From contig CM075937.1 of assembly GCA_038030265.1 (NCBI GenBank), forward strand, positions 45,798,198-45,862,197: a DNA stretch of 64,000 nt, read 5' to 3'. The translations under genes and the position numbers were made by a program. Below, one piece after another: positions 34,301 through 45,569 of this stretch (position 1 is the stretch's first letter; each line of letters starts with the position of its first letter). Source of the stretch: Corythucha ciliata. Taxonomy: Eukaryota > Arthropoda > Insecta > Hemiptera > Tingidae. Under the pieces are notes generated by a model. It had not been told where the DNA came from and did no database searches. It saw only the letters and a program-made list of their open reading frames with translations.

Positions 34301-37300
34301 ATTAAAAGAAACGCCAATTCGCGACTTCTGAAGGTAACTTTGTGGCTAAAATGAAGAAAAATCGCTAATTCATGGCACAAATGGGCAAATATTGCTGATT
34401 CATGAGTAAAATTGTGACAAATCACTAATTCGCGGGTAAAATTTGGAAAAACGTCAATTCACCGCTAAAATTGAGAGAAAGAAAATGAATCGGGGGCTAA
34501 AATAGAGAAAAACGCTAATTCATGGCTAAAACCAAGAAAAATCGCTAATTTGCGGATAAATAAAGTAACAACGCCTATTGCTGACGATGAGAAATTGAGA
34601 AGACGCCAATTCCTGCATAGAATGTAGATAACACCTATTGACGGCTTCTGAAGTCAACTTTACCGCTAAAATTGGGGAAAATACATCAATTCATAATGCA
34701 ACCAGCACGACGAAGAGAAATGCCCAAGTTTCTTTAGGCCCTTAATAGGAGACTGAAATTGAGAAGGCACTCAATTGTTCTAATCTTGAGGCAAGCACAT
34801 GGCAAAAAGTTTAAAAATAGCGCTAGTGGAAAAGCGCTAATTCGCGGTAAACAGCGAAAAACTAATTCGCGGCTAAAAATGAGAAAAGCGCGAACGCGTG
34901 AGAAAAGGCAGCGATGAATCGCTCAGCAGGCTCAGCCAATATTGAAAAAAAAAACAAAAAAAAACGCCAATTCGTGGAAACTCAAGGCAAGTTTGTGACT
35001 GAAAAAGCGTTTTTTCGCATGCGATAAATGATCGCATACGAATCGCTAAAAAATTGAGGAAAAACGCAAATTTACGGCTGAAATTGAGAAAAAATAGTAA
35101 TTCGCTGATACATTTAAGAAAACCCGGTAATTCATAGTTAGAATGGAGAAAAGCATAAATTCGCGGCTGAAGTTGACAAAAAGCACTCGGTTGCAGCTAA
35201 AAAAAAAACTCTAATTCGCGAAAAGCGATTTGAGAAAAGCTGCTTATTCCCCGGGGGTAAAATAGATTAAAATTGGTACTTTGCGGCTGAAGGATAAGAT
35301 ATTATCATTCGCGGCTAAAATCGAGAAAAAACGCCAATTCACGGATCTATTCGGGAAAACCTGCTGAACCTGAGAAAACTAATAATTCCTGGCTAAAATT
35401 AATAGCTATTTCCATTCAACACACTGCACAAGTGTAGTGCAGCGTCCTATCCATAAACATAAATATGTTTCAAAACATGCAAGAAACTACCGACCGTTAT
35501 CACTTCAGTGCAAAAATATTTGAGGGAGCCATGCATGATAGGATGGCGAATTTCTTCGAAAAATTTGGCCTTATAAACTCGCTTCAACAAGGCTTTCGCA
35601 AGAAATTTTCAACAGTCACAGCGCTGTACGAGGTCCTGACAAGAGTATACTGATGGGTTACAAACAAATGCTTATAAAGTGAACGTCTGAAGACGACTGG
35701 GGTTCCACAGGGATCAGTATTGGGGCCGCTAGTGTTCCTTGCCTATGGCAATGACATCTTTGATTATGAAAGCGCACCAAAAACTGTCCTTCACGCCACC
35801 TCGACGACACCTCTCAGGTATGAGCAGCGGAAACGAGAAGCTTTTATTTGAGAAACTGTCAAGCGTAATCTCGGAGACGGCAAATCGGTTTGGCAAAAAA
35901 CGGGCTAGTGATGAATTCAGCGAAGACGTCTCTGTTGATGTTCCGTGGAAGACATCTGTACACGATGGACCGGGTGAGTTGTGATGACATGCATTCAGCA
36001 AGCAGTGTCAGGTAGGTACTTATGTCTGCGCATCTCTTGCGACCTCAAGTGGGACGGGCACGTTAACGAGGTGGTAGTTTAAGCCAGTTAAGTAAGCTAA
36101 TACTGTCCTCCAGTCGTCGTTAGTCAAACAGAGCACAATAGTCTTCATGACTTTCAACAGGTTCTAGGTTGCAATAAGTTCTACGTATTTAATTGATTGT
36201 TATATTTTCTTATTAGAATTTTTGTTACTAATTAAGCCTCAGATGGCATACAAATAGTGATTCCAAATAGTGCCGCGGCATCCCGGTTGCGGACAACTGG
36301 TTTAGGAGAACAACTCCAAAATCTTGCTACCTTTTGGCCAATAATTCATGACCAGTCGGCCTAATATTCACGAGTCAGCATCAGCCCCCCCTCCTATATG
36401 ATTCTCCCCTCATCTTTCACTATTGACATCAATTTAAAACTGACTCAAGCACGGCACACCTCCACAGGTTCGTTTTAGTAACTGCCAAGGCAAGACTCGC
36501 ATCACACTTTTTCAGCGTTACTGAAGCCGCCGCATCTTTAGTCACTGGATTCGTTAAATTACTCGGTAAATCACGTCCCCCTCCACCGTATCTGTTTTTC
36601 ACGTTCCAAATTATTTATTTATTTTTTTATTCAGACGTTATTTTGGGTGTACCAAGCGTGCAGGCGCATAATTTAGAAGGGAAACTTCGCGAAGAGCGAA
36701 GCAGGTACCTTGTGGCGGAGCTCGTGTGTCGAGTGAGTTTGAGCCTTTTTCGTTGTTTTAAAATGGTTTATTGTTGTTTTTTAACGTTTGGATGATGGGG
36801 GGGGGGTGACAGATGGATTACGAGGATTCGTTGGAAGTTCTGTGCTTGTTCGTTCGAAGGCAACATAGGAGAGCTGCGACTGAAAAATACGAAGTTGAGC
36901 GTGAAGCTTCTCACCCACCTGTTCCTATTCCTTACATTTTTTACACGCCCAAGGTGAACAAATCGTTTATTACTCGCTCGGATCCTTAACAATTTTTAAT
37001 TTCAATTTTATTTTTCCCGTAGGGGCACGAAATAGACTTGAGACTGTTCAGTAAAGATATAATGCGAAAGGCTCTTCCAATTCTTGTTAATATACTCGAG
37101 AGAGAGACTCGAGGGTGGTTTTTACACTTTCGAGAGCGTTTCATCTCTGAAATGCGTCAACAAAAGAGGCCCGACGATGAAATTGAAAGGGTAATGTCGC
37201 CCGAATTTCACCCACCCACCAAAAGATGTAATGAGAAAAAAAAACTGTGGCGTTAGGAGGTGAATGAAGCGTGATGAAAGAGTACTTGGACCGGGTCTAT

Positions 37301-40300
37301 TCTGGAATTTTAGCCAACGGTGAATTGAAAGAACTAGGCGACGGAATATCGCAACTTCTAGTTCAGCAGGCTCAAGCGGTTGTTCTCATGCACAGGTATT
37401 TGTTTTAGGGTAAAGTCGTAAAGTTCACAAATTTTATTTCGCGTTTTTATTGACAGAGCTGTTGACAATGTTCGCCAAAAGTTGTCTAAATCGAAAGAAA
37501 GTCTCAAGCATCTCCTGCAGAGCGATTATCCTGTTCGATCAAGAATTGGGTCGTGGCTGAGAGATCGTCTTAGAAACTCAGAGGTATAATGGCGAGCTCA
37601 TTACGATTGTGTTTTGTTTGTTAATTTGGGGGGGGGGGCTGCAGGAAGCCTTTATTGAGGAGTGCAAATGGAGTGCTCATGAAGAGGCGTTAACGTTGTG
37701 CAGCCAGCAAAATTTGAATCAAACCGTATACTTTCTAAATCGTGATCTGACCTTCATGAAAGAGGTAAAATCGCCGTGCTGATGATGCTTATTTAGCGCG
37801 TTTACGTTCGTTTTGTTTATATAGAGGGAGCCTGTGTTAAAAAAAGAGCTAAGAAACGACAAAACACCCACTCGAGTCTTCCAGTGGCGCACGCACATTT
37901 GGTTTCCTTCAAACTGGATCGTGCGACGAAGTTTCCAGGGTCATTCTGAAGTCATACCGACCGTTCTCAGTTCAACGGCGACGTCGATTACAATGCCTCG
38001 CTCGGATCCGAGTCAGGCGGTTTTTCTCGTTGAAAAAGAGATCGTTCGAACGACGACAACGCGCTGGCCACTGTGGCGTTGGATCAATTATTGTCATCGA
38101 ACTTGGAGTTGGACGTGGAACGCCATGTTTTTCTTTGGGGTCGTCATTCCATGGTGTAGCCCGGTGAGCGTTCGAGCGCTTCTGTCAGTGAATCCGTTTA
38201 CACCTGACTTGGAACTGTCACAAGTGAACGGAACGCTGTTTCCGAGGCAGAGCTCAAGCACGCCCACCATGATTTCAACGCTTCGATCGTTGGCGCGTCA
38301 TATTTCCAAAGCTACGACTCAGTTTGAGTCAAAACCTGATACAGGTCAGTGATCGTCTATTTTTTTTTTTTTTTTTTTGCTTCTCGAACTAACCTCGACT
38401 CTATTTGTGCGCGTCACAAAGTCATAACTTGGAGACCCCCTCCATTCTCCCTGGAAATGGTTCCACTAACCTCAAAATGGCACAGTCTAACCTCCGTGTT
38501 TTTAGGTTTCATAGGGAAAGGAATGACTAGACAATTGAATAAAACGTGGAATTACATCGGCAAAGGGCTTTTTGGCACTCTAGGTATTGTTATCATTTTC
38601 CCGACTCTGTGTATCGTTTCATCTGTCGTTTGCTTGGCCATTGCTTGTACCGCATTTTTCTGGTAATACTCCTCTCCCTCCCCTCCCACCATGTTAATTG
38701 TCATCGTCTTAAAATTCGAATGGAATTCAGGATGCCCGTCGTCACTTTGGCTCTTCAAATCGGAATGGGTCTCGTGTACGATCTTGACACGCCTGTAACC
38801 GAGAGGAATAAATTTTTTGTCGCCTTCGAAGCTCTATTTTGGGATATCGTTGCCCAGGGCTTAATTCAGCCTCTGATGGCCGTACTGGTCGCACTTATAA
38901 TCTGTCCAGCTCTGTCAATGCTCGTCGTCACTTGTGAGTGCTCTTTCAATCTACCCGCCCCCTCCCTCCACCCGTCATTATTATACGACCATTAATTCGT
39001 AGTTGGAGCACTGAGGTATTGTTTTCGACTCACTTGGGACGCCGTCGTTTTCCACTTGATAATCAAAAAAAGGGGGAGAATTCCCGCTTCGGACAGTTTA
39101 ATAGTTAAAAGAATCGAAGGACCCGGACTGAACAACAACTATTACTACCAGGTATAAACGTTGTCTTATGAATTTCGTTCAATAGTCGGGTCTCAACTGT
39201 CTAAATGTCGCAGATTCGACCGGAACAAGCGTTAGCAGCTTTTGAAGCCAAACTGGAAATGGATGAATTAGTCGCTTTTCAACAGCAAATGGAACAGAAA
39301 ATTACGCAACCTCAAAAAGATTTCAGGTAATTCAATGTTATACGGTGCTTCGAATACAATTTTAACGTCCTAATTTTAACGGCGTAGTCAGTTCGTTACT
39401 GCCTGTTTCGGCCCGTTTTCCGCTACGTTGGCGAGAACCGGTCCGTATAAATCGTTGGAAAGAGAAGCTCAGGATTTGATAACTAGTCTTCACGAAAAAT
39501 TGGAGCGAAGGAGACGCGACTTACACACTGGACTTTCGGCTGGGTTGAGGGCGAAGCTTAAGTTGAATACCATAGATTTGAAGGTAGGTAGACTGTGAAA
39601 GTCATTGAGGGGGGGGGGACTTTTTTTTTGTTTTTTTAACGAATTTATTGTACAGATCGCCATTCAACAAGGAGCGGTGATGCTCGAAAGATTCTACCCA
39701 TCTCACGTTCTCTGGAGACTCGGTGTAACTGACACGGAATTCTGGGAGAGTCGGGCCCTTACGCCGAACGATTGGCCCGGCCTGGCCGCCATTTTGTACG
39801 CGGACGTTTTCAGTCTTGACTTTTTAACACCGCTCGACGAGACGGATACAATTTTTCGACTTGACGCTTCGCCTCAAGTCGACTTGACGCGATACAGTGA
39901 ACTGGTTCGCGGAGCTGGTGGGCTGGACCTGCTCGGCCCTGTGTACGCTCCTCGAGCCAACATTCAAGTTCATTCGCCGTTTCTCGACGTGTCCGCCTTT
40001 AATCCTCGGTATCGACCTCCCCATCACACGAAACAGAGGTGAGTGTATTATATTATTATTGCTCATTTGACATCATTGCTGGTGGCAGTGGCCGATGTGG
40101 GCGTCACTACACGTCAGGTCGGCCTGATTTCCGGCGCGCGCGATGGGGCGCCTTTAAGGCACAGTCTGAGCGGCTCCTATTCGAGGTCGACCTCGCGGGT
40201 CCTGTCTCATTGACGTGACGGTTGACACTTTGGAGGCCGTTGTGGTGGGCTCTACGGACGATACTGTCCCGAGGACCCCCCGCTCGCGTGATGCGGTGGT

Positions 40301-42307
40301 CTCGTGGTGGTCCACAGAGATGGCGGACCTCTCTTCGGCGTAGATTGCGCCGGTCACTTCAACAAAGTCGGGGAACGGGCCGAGAGGCAGCGGGGCAACG
40401 CTATGCTCTTGCGAAGAGGGAGCTTAAAAAGGCCATTCCAAAAAGGCGTTTGTCGAGGAGGGCCTCTCGGAAAACCCTTGGGGATTCCCTATAGGGTCGC
40501 CGTAGGAGGATTAGATCTCTAAACGTCCTTCCGTTCCTGGAAGCGTCGCAGGGTGGGGGAACAGTATAGGATACACTGAGAAATTTCCTCGGGCGTATCT
40601 TCCCGCGGGATGATCCTGATGGGGACCCTGTCGGAGACCGTGAATTTCGGGTGGAAGCGGCAATGGTCCCATGTACTGCAGCGAGCCAGCCGTTTTCGGA
40701 GGAGGAGCTTCGAGGTGCTCTCGGGGGGATGGCGTTGGGCAAGGCACCGGGTTTCGTCGGGGTGTGCCCTGAGATGCTCAAGCAGCTGCCCGACTCGGTT
40801 GTTGGGGCCTACTTAGACCTTTACAACCGGTGTCTGGCGGCGGGGTACTTCCCGGTGAGATGGCGGGTTGCTGTCGTGATACTCCCCCTGAGGTCGTCCG
40901 ACCGCGACCCGGCGTATCCCGGTAGCTATAGGATAGGGCCGGTAACAGCCTATAGGTACTGGCCACATCTTAAGGAGATTCGCAGCAGAGCAACTCTTGC
41001 GCAGAATCACGCTACCTACTTCACACAGGGACTCCACGGTCAATTTTGAGACCACAGGAGCCTTTGTGAAAGGCAAACCGTCTCCAAGGAATATACCCAC
41101 GCCACCGCAGTAACTTTTTCTACGACAGAACATGTCGCCGGTCTTGTAATTGTGGATCGTAGTGAAATCGACCTCCAAGTTTTGCAAAAAATGTTCGCCT
41201 AGGCATATGACATCAAAAACCTGGTTTCCGCTATTGAAAAGAATATCTAGTAGGTCCAATTTACTTGTCAGCTTAGCCATTTTTAGGGCACTTGAAGTCC
41301 GTTTGGCTATTTTTAGAGCGGGAATTTCCAGTTAGGCAATTTTTAGGGCAATTACAGTCAGTTTAGCCGTTTTTATGGAGCGGAATAGTCATAGTTTGGC
41401 TATTTCGTTGGGGACGAAACCTTAAATTATTTCTTCTACGAGATTCATGCAAATTTTATTCTCCGAGTCGTTGGGGACGAAATTTTGTCAAAAAGGACTA
41501 TTTTCCCCTTTTTTCAAGTTTAATGCGGCGATTTTCAATCTTTCGTATTAGGAGAATAATAATGTTCTGTGAGCTTCGGGTTCCATTAAAAATAATTTCC
41601 TGAGACCTCGCGACTCCAAGGGTGGGGCCATACTCCAAGGGAGGGGCCATGTGACCCCTGTGGCCCTTCCCTTGGATCCGCCATTGATATTCTTCCGTGT
41701 TTATTTATTGATATTACATGTTTTGTTTTCCAGGGACACCAATTCAGGCACTACTTCTCTTCATACTACTCTCCAAAAGAAACATTGGACATTGTGGAGA
41801 CCCTGGAAGAGGCCCGAAATGATCTATAGCGCCGAAAAGCTCGTCATTCCACTTCCCATTCCTCATCCGGCTCAAATTGCCATCACAATTCACAATCGTG
41901 ACAGCGACTCGCCCATTCCAATCGACACCGAATCGTGTCGTCACATTCTCCGTGGTCTCGAAGAGGGCGGCGGTGACGAATCAAGCGGCGGTGGTGGACT
42001 CGTCGCTCGGTATCGAGGCGGCGGTGAAGTGGACAGCAGCCTCGATACACTCGGCGGTGGAGGAGGGTCGTCGACGTCGTCGAGTTACCGTGCTGAGGGA
42101 GCGACTGGTGGAGCTGCAAGCGGTAGTGGTGGTAATGGCGGCCGAAGTCTCGACGAGCCTTGGGTGGACTGGGCGCCGCGTGAGTCTTCTGCGAATAAAT
42201 CGCGAAATTCGACGACAGTTCGCGTCGATTTGGCTTCACCCGAGGATATCACTTTGGACTCGGATTCAACTCGAGTGGTTTTCTCAACTTATGGAACGAC
42301 TGTCTAG
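31379..42307 (+). CDS. Large conserved-looking membrane protein, 19 exons visible, not identified
   Basis: Exons: 31379-31456, 31556-31670, 31745-31943, 32519-32590, 33127-33252, then 36635-36732, 36813-36953, 37023-37190, 37283-37395, 37457-37583, 37645-37764, 37825-38344, 38506-38662, 38731-38933, 39003-39151, 39214-39326, 39388-39583, 39656-40038 and 41734-42307 (stop TAG). The phases join throughout, except that 33252 ends in phase 2 while 36635 needs phase 1. At least one exon between them is missed, probably because a 2.6-kb transposon sits there. The 5' start is also not found. The last 14 exons alone give about 1,020 codons. Helical soluble parts come first (ERETRGWFLHFRERF, LKHLLQSDYPVRS). 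Hydrophobic segments follow (LGIVIIFPTLCIVSSVVCLA, near 38,580; MAVLVALIICPALSML, near 38,880), and a large C-terminal part (ERFYPSHVLWRLG, NDWPGLAAILYADVF). It ends in a Gly/Ser-rich tail. I do not recognise the family. Good splicing and normal composition argue for a real host gene. Confidence 0.8.
33900..35410 (+). repeat. ~30-bp minisatellite inside the hAT-like element
   Basis: This is one of the clearest blocks, with units such as AATTCACGGCTAAAATTGAG and AAAAATCGCTAATTCGCGG. The phrase (T)CTGAAGG(T/C)AACTTTGTGGCT recurs at about 34,010, 34,325 and 34,645, roughly every 320 bp, which shows a higher-order period above the 30-bp unit. Confidence 0.85.
35465..36160 (+). pseudogene. LINE reverse transcriptase fragments
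   Basis: The reading frame gives SAKIFEGAMHDRMANFFEKF followed by GLINSLQQGFRKKFSTVTA, a typical RT palm segment of Jockey/CR1-like LINEs. After a frame change it gives GVPQGSVLGPLVFLAYGNDI near 35,700, and near 36,030 CDLKWDGHVNEVV, the LGV...DLKW.HV region that follows the RT domain. The YADD box and much else is missing between these. It lies inside the hAT-like element, so the LINE entered that element before or during its spread. Confidence 0.7.
40080..40945 (+). pseudogene. LINE fragment, start of the RT domain, in the last intron
   Basis: Broken frames read ALAKRELKKAIPKRR and, further on, RGALGGMALGKAPGF with VCPEMLKQLPDS, AYLDLYNRCLAAGYFPVRW and VVILPLRSSDRDPAYPGSYR. This is the segment that opens the RT domain in R1/Jockey-type LINEs. 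It ends abruptly where the next, oppositely oriented fragment begins. It sits in the intron between exons ending at 40038 and starting at 41734 of the membrane-protein gene. Confidence 0.7.
40950..41280 (-). pseudogene. LINE endonuclease fragment, opposite strand
   Basis: Read on the - strand: LDLLDILFNSGNQVFDVICL, GEHFLQNLEVDFTTIHNYKT, FCRRKSYCGGVGIFL and VESLCEVGSVIL. This is the middle of an APE-type endonuclease from a CR1/Jockey-like LINE, where the ICL(S/G)EHW-like and GGV motifs are usual. It abuts the + strand RT fragment but seems to come from a different LINE type. Confidence 0.65.
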
Positions 42308-44302
42308 AGGAGAAGAAAGGTGGTGAGAACAAAAAACGTAGAGGACACAGTTAGAAGACGCTCCTGGCAAGTTCATTTCTATTTATTTCTTATTCGATCG
42401 CGCCCTAACTGCGCTACTTCTCTGCGTTTAATGTAATTAAGATCCAAACAAGTAATTAGGTAGATTTCTATTAAGAGCTTTCACTATGAGGGGTACCCAG
42501 CCCCGATGTTCCTGCCTTTTCATTAAACCACTCCGCACCCATTGCCCTTTTCTCAGGGGGGTGCCCCCCCTCCGTCATCCACAGCAATTCATAAGCTCAA
42601 AAATCGCCTCGTTTTGCACTCTCTGGAATGCACTGTTCCAGCATTGTTACAAAATATCAAAAGAGTGCGTGCCTTAACGTTACGAAGAACCGATCCTTTT
42701 CCTATAAGTGACGCACTTTTCTCCGCTTTACCCACCAAATTATTTTACTTTTTTCTGTGATAATCCCCAACACCACCCCACCCCACCCACCCATAATCTT
42801 TAATGCCATCGTCACAATTTATCGCCTCAATTTTAATCTCGCGTGTGTCAAAGTAAGATTTAAAAAAAAAAAAAAATTGTAGTAATCAAAACAATTTCCC
42901 CCTCCTCCCACCTTCCTCATGAAACGCAACAAGCTACGCGTATATTAACGATAATAACTTAAGAACTAATATTTCCAACCAAAAAAAAAAAAAAAAAAGC
43001 GATGTTTTAACACTTGCTAGCCATACTTTGCGGTGAAAACCTCGATAAATGTAACTTTTGCGCTTATTAGGAAATGTACAAATTTTAAAATGGAAATTCT
43101 TAGCGAACAATGCACGGTGTTTACTGATTTTTCTCTTTAGTTTTGTGCGCGACTTGATTGTGATACAAAAAAAATTGAAGAAACCTGTCATATCAAAGTA
43201 TGAATTATTGAGAAATAACGTAAAAAATGTTTTAAGGATACAATTTTCCCTTTATTATTTATTTTTGTCTCTTTACCAAAGTTTATTTCTAAGTTGACCT
43301 TAATATTTTTTTATTTTTGTTTTTTTTTTTAGGATTTTTTAAATTATTTTTTAAAGTTTAGGCCGAGAGGTCTGAGAATAGATCAAAGAAATAACATCAC
43401 AGCAAGTAAAGTTTACCGAGGTATTTGAAATGGAAAGAATTTTGTACTGTTTTTTATATATTCAAGCTTTGGGTTAGCTTTTGTTTGAGGAACGGTATAT
43501 TTATTAACAAAATGTGATCTGTAAGATGCGCTACCGTTGCATTTTTTAAATGTTGATTTCGTTGATTAAATGATGATCAAGAAAATAATGAAAGAAATGC
43601 TTTCCTTGAGTTCAAAACGTTACGAGCTCACCGAATTTTCACGTAGGCAGCGGACTTTCCCCCAATAACCAATTTTCATTGTTTTGAAAGTTCTGTACCG
43701 TTGTCAGCTCTAAATCAATGTTTTTACCGATCATCAAACTTACTTTCCGTTGAAATGCAGTAACTGCATGATTATGATCCTCATCATTCTTCATTCAACA
43801 TTCTTCGAAACCGTAGAACGAATTGGTTCACAAGGAGACAGAGGACCATCAGTGTCGGGGACTAGGGTTTCCTGCTTTCCCCGGACATGTTTTACTTTAA
43901 GTTGGGGCAGGCACCCGGGCTCACCAAAGTGTCAAATGAAATGCTGAGGAATCTGCCGGGGAGGGGGGGGGACTTCGTCTCTTTGGGATGATTCTAAAGT
44001 ACAACTCCCCTTTTTCAATTTGAATACAAAACTCTTCTTCCACTCGAACTAACTCGTCAGCCGCCGCAGTGTTTTTTTAATTTAAATGCATTTCGGGTCC
44101 ATTTTTCCGGATCCCCTCATCAGCCTACGGCTACCGCGGTAACCTTACTCGGTTTCTGATCTGATGCAGTGTTTGCAGTAAGTCCCTGCGCCGATTTCCC
44201 ACCTTAGGAATAAGAGAAATAACTGGTGGGAGAAATATTTTTAATTCCCCGGAAAAGCCCTTCTCGAGGCTTGTTGTCGGGCTCTTGAACATCTTAAGAA
44301 GG
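42308..44302. other. 3' region of the membrane-protein gene, then intergenic
   Basis: The first few hundred bases after the TAG at 42305 should hold the 3' UTR. AATAAA-like and A-rich stretches are present, but I could not choose the cleavage site. The DNA from about 43,000 is strongly AT-rich with no coding frame. Confidence 0.4.
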
Positions 44303-44310
44303 TTTGTGAC

Positions 44311-44449
44311 CAGGGGCGGACTAGTGTATCGAGGCGCGGGGGGGGGGGTGCCTTGGTTAAGTGGGCGCCGGTAATTTCAATGTTTTTTTCGCTGAATTAT
44401 AACTTGTATTCGCAAATGAAATTATTCTGGAACCTTGCGTAAGCTCCGG
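44311..44449. mobile_element. Miniature hAT-like element, ~139 bp
   Basis: The element starts CAGGGGCGGACTAG with a G run and ends ...GCGTAAGCTCCG, a weak inverted match. GGTTTGTGAC is present on both sides (44301-44310 and 44448-44457). The last eight bases, TTTGTGAC, fit an 8-bp target duplication. It carries no minisatellite and may be a deleted form of the larger relatives in this window. Confidence 0.6.
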
Positions 44450-45317
44450 TTTGTGACTGATAACGCAGTGGCGTTGAATTTGAGGGTGATGCCTAATGCG
44501 GCCATCGCACCCACCTAACCGGAGAATTGGGTGGGCAAAATTATATTTTCGCCCCCCCCCCCGACCCCTATGTTCAAAGCATTCATAGCAAATTCAAGCA
44601 TTTAGAATAAATTCATGAATCAAAGGATGTTCCACGGCTACTATAGTCTTTGAAAATTTGGGTAGTGAAAGGTGATAATACTCTTCATTCATCAGGAATA
44701 AAAAAATCTTGTTTTTCATCGAATAACGGGATCTCGGGCTACTGGCGGATAAGAAGAGAGGGCAGGGCCGGATCCACAGGGGGGTAATGGGGGTAACTAC
44801 CCCCCCCCCCAGGATTTCAGAAAAGTTGATTTTTTAATAAAGATAGAGAGAACATCACGACGATTTCCTGAGGACAAGCAGTGGTTGACAATCTTATCTG
44901 TCGATTCTCTCATACAAATGCTACCCCCTCCCCAGCAATGCCAATTTCGTAGCCTCACCTTTTCATAAAGTGAATCTTCATGTATGAGATCGTGCAGAAG
45001 TCTTTTCATGTTGAGAAATGTATCATTAATGTAAAGAGCTGCACCTTTTTGGTACCTATTAGACCGATGAATACGTTCGTCCTGTTTTCGAAGAAAATCA
45101 AATACACCTTACCTTTTTGCAGGGTAGATTACCTCTCCAAGATGTTTCCACCATGAAATTTAGGTGGAAAACTCATGAGACATCCTTATACACCCTGAAT
45201 CACACCCCAAAATGTCATTAACTTTGGAATTGTGTCACTAACAAGTTGCCTGACTGCTGGTCTATACATGTAGATGGTTGTTTGAATTCTAAAGGAAATT
45301 CAGTGCTCTACAATGTC

Positions 45318-45461
45318 TTAAAACTAGATTTTCCTAGCAGCGCAAAACGCTCAGCGCAGCGTCATTTAAATTGTTTAAAGTGAAGATGTAACTAGGAATA
45401 AATGTAAAATGCGCTGCGCTCGCTAAGCGTTTTGCGCCGCTATAGGAAAACCCAGTTTTAC
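45318..45461. mobile_element. Hairpin MITE, ~50-bp arms
   Basis: TAAAACT...GCGCAAAACGCT...AGCGCAGCG at 45318-45367 is matched inverted at 45403-45461 with a few changes and small gaps. There is no coding content. Confidence 0.65.
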
Positions 45462-45569
45462 GGGAAATTTCCGTAGAACGCGTACTACTTTTCGAGTTAC
45501 AGGCAAAAAAAACTCGGGTTTTCGGCGCTTCTGAAGTGGGGCCATTCTGGCGGGGAAATTTTGGTGGAC

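Larger units (their letters stand above)
33704..36299. mobile_element. hAT-like element with exact 8-bp duplication, in an intron
   Basis: The left end is CAGTGCTCCGCAACC with CCACGGCAC further in. The right end read inverted is CAGTTGTCCGCAACC with CCGCGGCAC further in. GTTTAGGA flanks it exactly at 33696-33703 and 36300-36307. The terminus type (CAGTG.TC.GCAACC...GGCAC) is a common hAT end. The 2,596-bp body has no transposase. It contains the 30-bp minisatellite (33,900-35,410) and pieces of a LINE (35,465-36,160). It lies inside the intron between the exons ending at 33252 and starting at 36635 of the membrane-protein gene. Confidence 0.85.

Noticed and set aside
40080..41280. A second twin-priming inversion
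   Set aside because: The order is wrong: the inverted endonuclease part lies on the 3' side of the RT part, and the two pieces look like different LINE types. No poly(A) tail or flanking duplication was seen.
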